Of a stretch of DNA of 64,000 bases, positions 46,177-57,549 are shown one piece after another; position 1 is the stretch's first letter; every line of letters begins with the position of its first letter. The stretch lies in contig NW_021167095.1 in NCBI RefSeq assembly GCF_003711515.1, forward strand, positions 152,001 to 216,000, given 5' to 3'. Made by a program: the position numbers and the translations under genes. This DNA is from Sodiomyces alkalinus F11. Lineage: Eukaryota; Ascomycota; Sordariomycetes; Glomerellales; Plectosphaerellaceae. The notes under the pieces were generated by a model. That model was given only the letters and a program-made list of their open reading frames with translations. It had not been told where the DNA came from and did not search any database.

Positions 46177-46556
46177 TGTTAATATTACTAATAATATCCT
46201 TCGTACCTTTGTACTCGAATAAAGTATATCTTCCCCGCAAGCCTAGACAAAGGATTATATCATAGATAAAGAATTACGTCTTAGATAAAGAATGACGTCT
46301 TAGATAAAGGATTAAGTCTTAGATAAAGGATTATATTATTATTACAATCTCGATTCCTTTACAAAGAAGGAAAGAATAAAGGATATTCACCCGTCCCCTC
46401 GGTTCGGTTCTTCCTTCCTTTATTCTTCTTCTTTATCGCTTTTACACAATCTATACGCGCGCAGAAATCCTACCTTATAATCCTATTATTTACTATCTAT
46501 TTTTTCCACTGCTTTTCGTGACTTTCGTCCCTTGCACTTGTCCGCAATCTCCAAAA
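46177..46556 (+). repeat. Copia-1 3' LTR with expanded 19 bp minisatellite
   Basis: 380 bp, matching the 322 bp 5' LTR except for three additional roughly 19 bp units (GTCTTAGATAAAGAATGAC type) at about 46262-46332, which account for the 58 bp difference. It ends just before CTAAC. Confidence 0.85.
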
Positions 46557-49500
46557 CTAACTAATACCTTATATAGAACCTCCGCCGGTTCTAAGATACC
46601 TACGGCCGTTTCTAAGTTACCCTTAGTTAGGCTAAGTCGGGTAAGAATATCGCCGGTCCTTTATAGCCCTCCGCCCCCGTTATCGCGCCTACTCCCGCCG
46701 CCGCTCCCGCTCCTATTACCGCTTTTACGCCCGCCCCGTCGCCTCCCGCTACCGCTACCGCCCCTAGCGCCCCTACCGCTTCCGCCGCCGATTATATTGT
46801 CTAGGCAGGTTTACTATAAGCTCTAAATACTATCGCCTTATCCTTATCTGACCTGGATAAAACCCTTGAAAATATAGTCGATAAGATAAAGGATAAGGGT
46901 AATAACCTCGGTACGATCCGCGAGGATATCCACCACGCTATTAAGTATAGCGTATATATATATAAAGACTATACTACTAAGTAATCTATTCTCGCGGGTA
47001 GTTAATAGGGGATAGCCTTTAAGACTACGCTTATCTTAGCTCCTCCTTAGGAGGCCGTAGCTCCTCTTATCCTTAGTAGCGAGGGAGGCGTGACCTCCTT
47101 AGCGGCTTATTTTAAGCCGATAAAGGAGTCGTAGGCGGGTGCTACTAAGGACGGTATAGCCTTATAATAGGAGGAGCTAAAAAAGGGTAAGATCGCGGAG
47201 GAGTAAGCCGTTTTTATTATTTAGGTCGTTTTCGTGGTTTTTAGGCTTAGGTCTTAGTTATTTTTACTTATTTTCTTCTTATTGATAAATTAAATAGAAT
47301 AGATATACGACCCTAATACGATTTCGCGTTCGGTCCTTATCCTCCTTACTGCTATATCGGCCCTCTTTTACGCCTATATCTTTTTCGTATACGATTATAA
47401 AGGCCCGTTATTTAACTATATAAGGCCCTGCTTTTTCTTAAACTCCTTAAATGCCTATATCTCCTATAGGCTCTTAAATAGCTCCTACGTTAACTCTATA
47501 TAATCCCTTTATTATACTAGCACTTTACGGACCTTACTACGTCCTCGCTTTTGGTTATAGGCGTAAAGGACATCCTCTACCACCTATTCTTCCTCTCTAA
47601 CTAGCCCTTTACGGATAGGCGGCGGCTAAGGGTCTATTATCGTTTACCTAGGTAAGGGGTTATAGTTAGCTTACTATAATACATCTATATAGAAGCGGTA
47701 ATAGATCTACGAAAGGATATTAAGCTTTATAATACACGAGCTAATAACCTTAATAACTTTATACTTATAGTAGAGCTAGGTAAGCTTCTTTAACGGCCGT
47801 GGCGAGGAGTAGTTACTAATATCTAACTATATAAGGGTATTCTTTTCGAACCTCTTAGTAGAGTAGCGCTAACGGTTTACCGACTCCTTTTAGCGTAGTT
47901 ATATAACGGCTATCACGGCTTCTATAAACTAGGTAGCTTCCTTAAGGCGACTTAGTAGGTCCTGCGCGGATACCTTACACTTATCGGGTGGCGTGGTCTT
48001 ATTAACTTAAAGAGGGTTCGCGTAGTATCCGTGCTATAGGAAAAACGGGTTTATTTAAATTATCGAGTTTACCCGGTATTTTAAGGTTAGTTACGCTATT
48101 AGTAATAGCGTATTCTAATTATCTTAAGCGCAATAGGTATATGCTTATAAGTAGGCTTAAGTTTCCTAGTTAATACGTTTAGGACCTCCGTCCGTCTACA
48201 GGTAGTATACAGTGCTTAGTCGTTATTTAATACCCGCGAGTTTATAAAAGTATCGCTAAAAGCCACTGTTTTAGTTTAACCCCCTATCGCTAATAAGACT
48301 TCGGTATTCTGTGGAGCCGGTAATAGTATAGTAAGAACCGTTTAGTATAGGCTTTAGTATCTATAGTATTTATCGCTTCGAGCGTTACCGATTGTAAGAG
48401 TCGGTCGGTGATTACTTATAGGTATCTATATTTACCCTTACGAGTAGGTAGTAAGTCTATTATAAAGTCTATTACGATATCGTAGAAGATTCGCTCCGAT
48501 ATAGGGAGTAAGCGTAGTAATCCTTTTTTTATACTCCTTTATACGTAGCTAGCTCGGTATATATTATAGTTCTATATAAATCTTCTGATATATTGATTTA
48601 TACCGGGCTAAAAGAATTAATAGGTAATTAAAATAATAGTATTATCTTTATCTAAGTATCCGCCGACTACTAAGTCGTGGATCGCTTATATAAGACGGCC
48701 TTATAGCGGGTAGCTAACCCCGTTTTCGCCGTCCCCTAATACCTATAACCGGTTATAAAATATTAGCCGCCCTTAGTTAATTCTATACTCAGCGATCTAT
48801 ATTTTAAGCTCTAGCTTAGGGGGAAAACTCTATTCTCCCGCTACTATAACGGTAAAGGCGCTTTAATAACGCTTATCAGTAGCCCTAACTTTATCCTATA
48901 ATCGCTATAGGTTAGGGTCTACTTTAAAGACTATAGTTAGCTCTAGTAATATTACGCTTATTAGTTATACCCGGGGGGAGATAGTTATATCGGGGATTAT
49001 CTAAATATACCTCTTTTACTCTTAGATATTAGAAGAATCCTTAGGTATATCCTATTCTTAATATAAGAGCGTGTCGGCTACGATATTATCGGCCCCTCGC
49101 CTATACTCTAATATAAAGTTATACTAATCGAGCTTAGCTATTTAGTAACTCTAACGCTCGGTTAGGGCTCTCTTACTTATAAAGTATTTAAGCGCTTTAT
49201 AATCGGAGTAAATCTAGAACCGGCCGCTACTTATAAGCTCGGCTTTCTAAACCTATAAGTAGTCTATAATCGTTAATATCTCTATATCGTGAATCGGGTA
49301 ATTATACTCGGTAGGGTTAAGACCGCGTAAGTAGTATACGATAATATACCTATATCCTTATTCATCTTCCTATAGGAATACGCTATCTAGTATAAACCCC
49401 GAGTAATCCGTTTCTAGCTAGGTCTTCCTTCCGGGTTATTATTATTATAGGTAAGGCTTTTCCTAGAACCTCTGCTTTAGCTCCTTAAAGGCTACCTCTT

Positions 49501-51137
49501 ATAGGGGGCCTTAGTAGAACGGGGCGTTCTTCTTTATTAGAGCTATAAGTAGCGCCGTAATAGCTATATAGTCGCGGATAAATATCCTATAGAAGTTAGC
49601 GAATCTAAGGAAACTTCGTACTCTAGTCGCGGAGACTAGCGCTTCCTATTCTATAATAGCCTTAAGTTTCTCGGGGTCGTAAAACACCCCTCTTTTCGTT
49701 ATAACGATAAACCCTAGGTTTTTAACTGTCTTAATGCTAAACTCGTATTTCTTCGGGTTAAGGTTTAGCCTAGCGTCTATAAGGGTACTAAGTACTCGCC
49801 GTACCTTCTCTTTATAGTCCTTACGAGATCCGTTTAAGTAGATTAGGATATCATCTATATACGCGGAGATAAAATCGTTAAGGAACTCTTGTAGTAACGA
49901 GTTAATATATCACTAAAGCGTTATAAGCGCGCCGGTTAACCTAAAAGGGTATACTAGCTACTCGAATAGTCTAAACCGAGTACGGAATACGGTCTTATAC
50001 TTATACCTAGGTACTATCCGTATCTTATAAAAGGCGGCGACGACGTTTAATTTAGTAAACCACTTCGCCTTAGCTAGGTTATATAGGGTCTTTATAATTA
50101 GAGGGAGTAAGTAGCGATCTCGGTATATAATCGTATTTAGGGCGTAGTAATCGTAGTAAAATCGGAGGCCGCCTCCTAGCTTCCTTATAAATAGTATAGG
50201 CGTAGCGGCCGCTAAGCTACTCGTATAAATAAATCCCTTATCTATTAGATCCGTTATCGTCTTCCGTAATATAAGGAGCTCTTTACGCGATATATTATAG
50301 AGTAGGCCCTACGGTAAGGCTTTTTTATTACCACTACTATCCTTCTATAAGTAGACCTTATAGTTAGCGCTAGGTTAGTATAGGGGTAGGCGTATAGAGT
50401 ATAAGGGCGTAAATAAGTCACCGAACTCTTATATAATACTTTTAGGGACGTATTCTTATAGGTCCACTAGTTTCTTTATACTTAGGGCCTTTTCGATATC
50501 TTTTAACGATATAGCCTATAAGCCCTTTTCCTATCTTTTTCCCCTCCGGTACCGTAATCGTCTATATAATCCTACTAATATAGACCCTATTACTAATACT
50601 ATACTACGGATCTCTTATACTACCTTTAGCTCCTCTTCGCCCTAAAGTCGGATATTGATATCGGCCACTCCGTAGCGGAGCCTTTATTCCTTAGCGTAAA
50701 GGACTATATCGTTATATTCTATCTATAAAAGCCTAAGGAAAAGATCCTAGTCTAGACCTAGTACTATATACGCGAAAACGCGCTTAGTATACCCTTATAT
50801 ATCTAGCGTAAAGACTATAATACCGGTCCTACTAGCCGGTTTAGTCTTATCCGAGAAGTCTTTTATAAGTTATTTCTTTTTATCGACTAATAATAAGCGT
50901 ATTTTTCGAGTAAACTTCGTATTTACAGCGGTATAGCAGTTATAACCTATATCTATAGAAGCGTTTATTAACTTATTACTATTAACTTTTACTTACTAAC
51001 TCGCTCCGTAATAGCGGTTTAAACTTCTCCTACTCGTATTACTTTTACGCTATCGGCTCCGGTGCCCGATTTCATACTAAAGCTACTCTTTTTCCGAGTC
51101 TTCGATATCTTCGGGAACGTTTTCAGGTTCCTCCTCT
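46557..51137 (-). pseudogene. Gypsy-2 pol and 3' accessory region, inner piece
   Basis: Colinear with 1070-5520 of Gypsy-1. Minus-strand landmarks: acidic N-terminal stretch (ENVPEDIEDSEKE) near 51060-51120; protease near 50960 (Asp-Thr-Gly now Asp-Ile-Gly); RT at about 49350-50280; RNase H about 48900-49250; integrase about 47700-48620; chromodomain-like tail about 47420-47570. The plus-strand accessory frame matching 1236-1790 lies at about 46780-47450, with a Pro/Ala-rich start near 46670-46800. Densely RIPped; no long open frame remains in pol. Confidence 0.8.
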
Positions 51138-53690
51138 TTTCCTGCTTATATGCTAATTCTAAACGAAATCTATATATCCGCGCTATACCCTAAAAAACTC
51201 ATACCTTAAACTTCCTCTACCTAGGCGATTTCTTCGTCCGTATCTAGGAAGCCCTAGTATTCCTCGTCGAGCTTAAGCGTATCTTCTATATCCGATATTT
51301 ATAGCTCGGCCATGCGTTAGTCTATCTCCGCCCTATCGATATCGTATGATAAGATAAGGCCCTTAGTTCCCGGGGCGTTATAGTATTACGCGAGGACCGT
51401 AGTGTATAGAATAAGGTCCTATACGCGGGTTAGATACTTAGTAAACCGCGCCGCTATTAGCGTTTATTTAGCGGGGTCTATACTACGTCTAGGTTAAGTC
51501 TAGTAATTTAGCTATAGTCGTTTATTCGCTAGACGCTAAGGAGGAATAAAAGGCCTATAGCGTTTTAGGTCTTTTTAGGAATAATCTCCTCATCTATAAA
51601 CTTAGTAACCCACGATACGATCGGGGTTAGTAGTACTATTCCCTGCCCGCGACACGCAAAGGTGGCTAAGCGCTATCCGTTTTAGGCGAACTCCTCGTAT
51701 ACGTATACGGCGTTAGGGTTAATTACTCGTTTAGCTAGGTGCTTATAGCCTTATATCTAAATTATTTCCTTGCCCGGGCGGCCTATACGGCGCTTAGGGA
51801 GAGGCGAGCCGGTATATTCCTAATAAGGACGCTTTATACTAGTAAAGGGCGTGGCGGAGATATTCTAAGAGGCTACGGTCTAGTTAGGCGCGGTTATACC
51901 GCCAATACGAAGCTAGGCGAGAATATCTATAGTGCGCTGGATAGTAGGGGTTATTTTCTGCGCGGGCGTTTAGAGGAACTACGCCACGGATATAGCCCGC
52001 GGCTTAATAAGGCTATCGTAATTACTAGTACGCGCGAGAAATATAGCCTTATCCACTTTACCCTTAAAGTAGGCTTCTATAGCTCCTATTAGGCTAAAGG
52101 CCAGGTAAGCTAACTGGTTTATTTCCTGTAGTATATATACGGGGACTATTCTATCTATCGTAGGAATAGGGCTAGGTATAGTAGGGGTAATAACGTTTAC
52201 GGCGCTCGCGCCCGAATATATAGAGAAAGTAATAGTAGCGCCGGCGGTGCGTTAGTTTTACGGAGTAGCCGGGTTACTAAGGCGTGATACAGATAACGGG
52301 TCAGGGAGAAAACGTCTATCTAGCCCTTATAGGGCATTATACCGTGGTATACTTATAAGGTATTATTTAAATATTTACTTAGGTCTAGTCTAGCTTTATA
52401 CTTCACGATTATAGTCGAGTAAAAACTACGGCTAGGGGTAGATTAGGGCTAAAGTTTTAGCGTTATCTATTTTAACTACTTTATTCGTTTCGAAAGCGGG
52501 CGCGAATACCGTGCGACGGAGTACGCGATTAAGGGGGTTATTATAGCCTAATACCGTAGCGCGATTATAGTAGTCTATAACGATTTCCTTATTCTCCTAT
52601 CGCTAGGCTCGGAAGGCTATACCCGATAAGGAAAGCTTAGTAATAAGTAAACTCTCGTTACTAAATAGGCTAATAGCTTTAAAGTATCCTTCGAAGGGAA
52701 GGCCCTCGCCGGCCCTACCCTTATTAAAGTACTTAGAGAAATTTTACTTAAATATAACGTCTTTTAATCTATTAATAGCTAAGGGATATTCGATAATATA
52801 CTAGCGGGCTATGAATAGAAGCCGATAACGGGTGCGTAAAGGAGTATAGAGAAGGGTATATACGTGATATAACGAAAAGGCGATTAAAGACCTATAGGAG
52901 CGAAATAGACGGTACGGGATACTATCTAGTACGAGGAGAGGATAATCTAGGAGCGTGTTTCCTAATTATCTTTAACGGACCCCGTTATGATAGTAAAAGA
53001 TAAAGGAAGGATAGGTGTTATTATAGTAGCGTGGTAGAGATTTTTTATAACCTTATAGGCGGTCTGGCTAATTTAGTAGGACGGCGCTATTTAATTTTAG
53101 TGCCGGTAATATACCTGCCGTCTAGAGATTAGATAGTAACCCTTATACCTTCCTTTACCTAAGCTCGGGGCCGTTCGCTATACGTGAATAGCGTATACTT
53201 ACTTCGGGTGACTCGGTTTTTTTATTCGATACCTAATATGGCTACACTTAAAGGTTCTTTGCCTCGAGTTTTCTTTATCGGTTCCTTTAGTATTTCCTGC
53301 TTATAGCACGCTCGGAACCTCCGCTTTCTTTAAGGCTATCCTTAGATTAACTAAAGTCTTTTTACCTCTCCTTAAAGGCTTTAGTTAGCTCCTACGCCTT
53401 TATAGCTTCTTCCGGTATTTCGCTTATCCGGGATTACCTCGATCTTACGGCGCTTATATAGGTCTCGCCGTTAGCCGGTAGTAATTAAACTTTAATGATA
53501 TAATAGCTTTCGTCTCTAGGTAAACGCTATAAAGGCCGTCCGTATCCTGCCGATAATCCACGAACTAATATCCCGAAGTATCTACCCTGGGCGACGAAAG
53601 CCCTACGTCCCGCGGGCGTTCTCTGCCAGGGACGGTAACGCCGTATAGTAACTCTTAATAACCGTAGACGGCGATAGTATTCTCTATAGA
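51138..53690. other. Unresolved RIPped DNA, possibly Gypsy-2 gag or another element
   Basis: No family motif was found on either strand. The minus strand can be read through in frame from about 53690 into the acidic start of Gypsy-2 pol, with an AT-hook-like KRRIGRPGKE near 51800, which would suit an N-terminal Gag region. However, once TAA/TAG are discounted nearly any frame reads through, and the expected zinc knuckle is missing. On the plus strand 51739-52092 is a completely unbroken 117-codon frame rich in Arg, Leu and Tyr, unusual in DNA this dense in stops. Confidence 0.35.
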
Positions 53691-54929
53691 AAGGAAAATA
53701 AGAAAGGAAAGGAGTAACGTAAATCGCTAAGTAGCGATAAGGAGCGAATAGCGAGCGTTAAGAGGAATAGAATAGAATAGAATAGCGAGCGTTTAGGGGA
53801 ATAGAATAGAATAGGAAAGGAAAGGAAAGGAGATAAGGGGAGGAAAGGAGTATACGATATAAAATAACGGGGATGCGCTAAGGGGAATTATAAATTACGA
53901 TATTCTCTCGTTTCGCCGGTTCTTCCGCTTAATAGGCCGTTTAGCCGTCTAAGAATATCACGCCGTAAAGAATCCGAGCGTAGTGCTATAGCCTTCTATA
54001 GCGTTATCCGGAAGTTTAAGAGGAACTTAGGGTCCTGGCCGGAAATAATAGGCACGGCGGATTATCCGGTTCCTAAGCTAAGGCGCTTAAAATAAGGACG
54101 AATCCTAATCCGGCGGTACGCGTGCTTTAGCCCGTAAATATACCGGGGGGTCGGCGGTCGAACCGAGTAGACTAAGGGGAGCCCTCCCTCTAATAAGGAG
54201 GATAAGCCGAGGGACCTTAGGCAGATCCGATAAAGGCTAATAGACTAAGGGGAAGTATTCCCTCTAGTAGGATAAGCCGAGGTGGCTTCGGGTAATTCGA
54301 TAATAAAATCTATAGCTTATAATTAAGCCACTTCTTTTACGGTGGAGGCCAGGGTATACCCCCTAAGCCTTAGGATATATAGCCTCTTACACAGATACTA
54401 GTTCTACGCTTTTCCCTTTAGGGTTATTACGCCGCTAGCCTTAGGCGTTAGTATATTAATAGCTAAACGAACGATAGCGAGCGGGGTGGCTTACTCTACT
54501 ACGAGAAGGAGAGGGGAAAATCTTCTCCGTAAGGTACGGAGGAAGGGAAGCTTACGGTAAGGGGAGGTCGGTTCCCCTTATACTCCGCGAAAAAAAAAGG
54601 GGGGGGGGGGAGATTATCGAGTAGCTTAGTGCCACGGTAAAGCTAGTTTATAGGATAGGATAGTCGCTATCCTACGCCCTTTAGCGCTTATTATAAACGG
54701 TTAGTATCGGAGTAGGTCGGTATAATCGCCTACGCTAACTAATAATTATTAGGAAGGTTATTATAGTATCGGAACTCGGGATCCACGGTACTAGTATATA
54801 GGTTAGTATAGTCGCTATTCCTACGCTAAACAAATAACCGTGGATTCCTTTATAGCTCCACGCCTAAACCTATTAAAGGGGAGGCGTCTTCGCCTAATAC
54901 GCTAGCGGTCGTCTAGTTCCGCCGGTTAC

Positions 54930-55165
54930 TATATATCTATTTAGTCTTAGCATACGTAGTTCGCGACGGCGACCACTAGTTTACTATATATCTATTTAAT
55001 CTTAGTATATATAGTCCGCGCCGAGCGGCTACGCCTAGCACGCTAGCGTTTACTAGTAAACCACGTACTTATTTAGTTTTAGCACACGGAGTTCGCGACT
55101 GCTAGTATACTACGCTCCTATTTAGTCTTAGCACACGTAGTCCGCGCCGGGCGGCGGTACACGAA
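54930..55165. repeat. Four imperfect tandem units (CTATTTAGTCTTAGCACACGTAG core)
   Basis: The core CTATTTAGTCTTAGCA, then TACGTAGT and CGCG, recurs at about 54938, 54991, 55069 and 55117, at spacings of roughly 50-80 bp with RIP-type differences between units. Minisatellite-like; origin unknown. Confidence 0.6.
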
Positions 55166-55334
55166 CCTTACCTAAAAGCTTAGTTACTACTATTTAATAT
55201 ACCCTATCTAGGTATATCTCTAGCCAGCCAGTACTATTGGACCTAGGGCTTTTAGGGTTCTTAATAGCGACCTTTAGGTATAGAAAATAAGGTGTAATAA
55301 AGATATCTTTACTAAACTAAGGGAGCGAACCGTG

Positions 55335-55354
55335 CCGAGGATATATATCCTCGG
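55335..55354. repeat. 20 bp perfect palindrome
   Basis: CCGAGGATATATATCCTCGG, symmetric over its full length, followed by a G-run. It could be an inverted-repeat junction or chance; no flanking element was identified. Confidence 0.6.
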
Positions 55355-55683
55355 GGGGGCCGGACTATCTATCTTCCGGTTCCTATACGAATATATAGTT
55401 CCGGATCTATACGGACGTATGGCTCCGGCCCAAATAAGCGGATAGCTTAGGGCTATTCGTTCGTATAGGGTCCGTGCCGCGGGATCCTTACGCACGTATA
55501 GTGCCTCCTAATCGTGGTCGTATTATTGGCGGTACCTTAGTAGTAGCGTGCTAATAGTTTTAGATATTATCTCCTAGTAATAATAATACTACTAATAATA
55601 ACCGCTACTATAAACACGGCGTAGTTTATATTATACCGCATATAGGCCCTAGTAGCGTTAAAGTAGTATTATAGCGCTAATAT

Positions 55684-55694
55684 AGGGTAGTTAT
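55684..55694. repeat. LINE-B target-site duplication, left
   Basis: AGGGTAGTTAT, matched by AGAGTAGTTAT at 61957-61967; the corresponding uninterrupted site in LINE-A copy 1 is near 16287. Confidence 0.75.
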
Positions 55695-56099
55695 CATCCT
55701 TCTTATAACTCACGTGGGGGGACCTACGTTTTACGCGCAAACCCTCTAAACCACTTAAAAGCTATATTAATCGATAGCTCTTTTTAAGCTCTATACGCCT
55801 ATCTATAGCCCTGTATCGCCCAGGCGCTATTCAGGGCGTAAAATGAGTGCGAAAACGCCTGGAAACGCACCTACAGGTGCCCTACGTGAGGGGGAAAATC
55901 TGATATAGCCCGTGCGCCGCTAATAAGGTAGCCACGTAGAGCCGTAACCACTAACGCCTCGCGACCCTAGCACCCCATAAAAGACCCCAGCCATAATAAT
56001 AGCTATAGTACTAGCCATAATAACGCCCTAGCCTACTATAACGCCCCCGGAACTAACCCTAAGCCCACTATAATTATAGAGGGCTTAGGGGAGGTAGAA

Positions 56100-57530
56100 A
56101 TGGTGGAAACCCCTGAAAGCCCTGTAACTACAGGGACTTCTACCTTTATTACGCCCCTTAATTCGAAAAGGCAGCTTAGCCCTTCGACCCTAAACCCTAG
56201 AAGGTTTTTTAGGACCCGAACCGAGCCCCCCTCCGACTCTAAGGCCGAAGGCCTCTTCGAAACGCCCTTTACGCCCCACCCCTGCTAAAAAACAGGGCCT
56301 TATAGGCTCTAAATAGGCTAAAAAGGCCCCTGGAACTGCTGGAAACCCCTTTACTACGCCCTAGAAGTCGACTAGTTCGGCTAGTAAGGCCTAGGCTAGG
56401 GGGCTTCTCTAGCAGGCTTTTTAGCTACTCTAAAAGGCCTACGACCTTGACCCTGTCCCCTAGATTAAAGCCCTATCTACAGGGCTTAAATCTGCTATCG
56501 ACGGAACCCTACAAGGCTCCTAGCCCCCTACACTCGAGCAAAAGGTCGACGAAATAGCCTAAGTAGTTCGTAGGCTTATAGAATAACCTAAACCCCTTTA
56601 TAGCGAGGCTGTAAAGGGAAAAAAGGCTTTATAGCACCCTAGGCCTCTTAAAGGCCTTAGCACCTTTAACCCCCCCGGCCCCCTCCCCACGGACCCTAAA
56701 AAGGTCCCTAAGGTTATTTTATAGCCTATAGCAGGGGAAATAATCCCCCGGGAGAACATTAATCCTCGTAAGCTCCGGAATAGGCTGAATAAGGCCCTAA
56801 AAATCCCTGCTATTACGGCTATTAGCCTATGAACTAACGGGAACCTTATTTTGACCCTGGGCCCGAAATATAGCGTTTAGCAGCTCCTAGACTCTTTGAA
56901 TTAGTGGTTTAAGGAGCTAAAACTGCCTCTTCAGCCCCCCTAACCTATAGGCGAGTAGTTTAAGGTTAATATTAAATAGGTGCCTACTAAGGCCTTCGGA
57001 GTGGGGGAAACGCTGTTATCTGACCCTGCCGACCCTTCCGATACACCGGTAAAAGCCCTGAACCGCAGCCTTCGATAGGACTTAGGTTTAAAGGACCTAG
57101 TTACTAAAATCGGCACCTTTAACCCTGTTAGGGTGGTAGGGAAGCCTCGGTGGCTGGGAACCCTAAACGGGCTTCACGGCACTATTATCGTTTTAGTGCT
57201 AACTACTAAGGAGCAGAAATACTGCTCAAAATAGGGGCTCTATATAGCCGGCTAGCGGCTAAAGGTCTATTAATATAGGCCTATAACCCCTAGGACCTAG
57301 TGTTCTAACTGCTGGAAATTCGGGTATACCCGAGGGACCTATAAGAGCCTAACTACCTGCTCTATCTACGCTATAGAGGGCTATAGCGATAAAGACCACT
57401 ACTATAACGAGTGCGAGGAATACGGCGACTACGAATACAGGACCTTTAAGTGCTATAACTATAAGGGGGTATACCCCCCTTATAGTAGAAACTACGAGGT
57501 CTTTCGAGCTATTAAACCCTAAATCCTATA
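56100..57530 (+). pseudogene. LINE-B ORF1: gag-like protein with CCHC knuckles
   Basis: Begins with an open 62-codon stretch (MVETPESPVTTGTSTFITP) rich in Pro, Ser and Thr. The central part reads as a charged helical Gag-like region. Knuckles lie at about 57301-57425: CSNCWKFGYTRGTYK is C-x2-C-x4-H-x4-C with RIP changes, and a second degenerate set (C-x-x-x, D-H-Y, ECEEYG) follows. Ends near 57520. Role in the family: RNA binding and particle formation. Confidence 0.7.
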
Positions 57531-57549
57531 AATAAAGGGTCTTTTAGTT

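Larger units (their letters stand above)
33125..46556 (+). mobile_element. Copia-1: Ty1/copia element split by a LINE
   Basis: Plus-strand copia element with LTRs 33125-33446 and 46177-46556, inserted into Gypsy-2 with CTAAC on both sides (33120-33124 and 46557-46561). Without the 6.65 kb LINE it is about 6.8 kb. It contains PBS, gag, protease, integrase, RT, RNase H and polypurine tract in copia order. RIP is present but milder than in Gypsy-2, and several domains keep long open stretches. Insertion into already recognisable Gypsy-2 makes it younger than that element. Confidence 0.9.
31690..51137 (-). mobile_element. Gypsy-2: second copy of Gypsy-1, split by Copia-1
   Basis: Minus-strand gypsy element in two pieces, 31690-33124 and 46557-51137, aligning with 1-5500. 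It contributes the part missing from Gypsy-1, the 3' LTR (to 32063) and the polypurine tract. The similarity to Gypsy-1 ends near 51137, just before the zinc knuckle. The minus frame runs on into 51138-53690 without a clear break, so the element may extend there. A matching 5' LTR was not found. Heavily RIPped. Confidence 0.82.
53690..55480. repeat. RIPped non-coding DNA with tandem repeats
   Basis: Contains a purine-rich low-complexity stretch (GGAAA and GAATA units, about 53690-53860), a two-unit repeat of about 73 bp period at 54168-54304 (TAGACTAAGGGGA...GATAAGCCGAGG), an A8-G12 run near 54590-54611, four imperfect units at 54930-55165, and a palindrome at 55335-55354. No gene was recognised; the 73-codon minus-strand open stretch at 55274-55495 has no support. 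Confidence 0.5.

Noticed and set aside
33192..46332. CRISPR-like array from the spaced repeats in the Copia-1 LTR and leader
   Set aside because: Units are directly adjacent or irregularly scattered inside a eukaryotic retrotransposon; no spacers and no cas genes.
46518..46826. Pro/Leu-rich 102-codon frame
   Set aside because: Starts inside the Copia-1 LTR and runs into Gypsy-2, so it cannot be an original gene; repetitive CCG/CCC composition.
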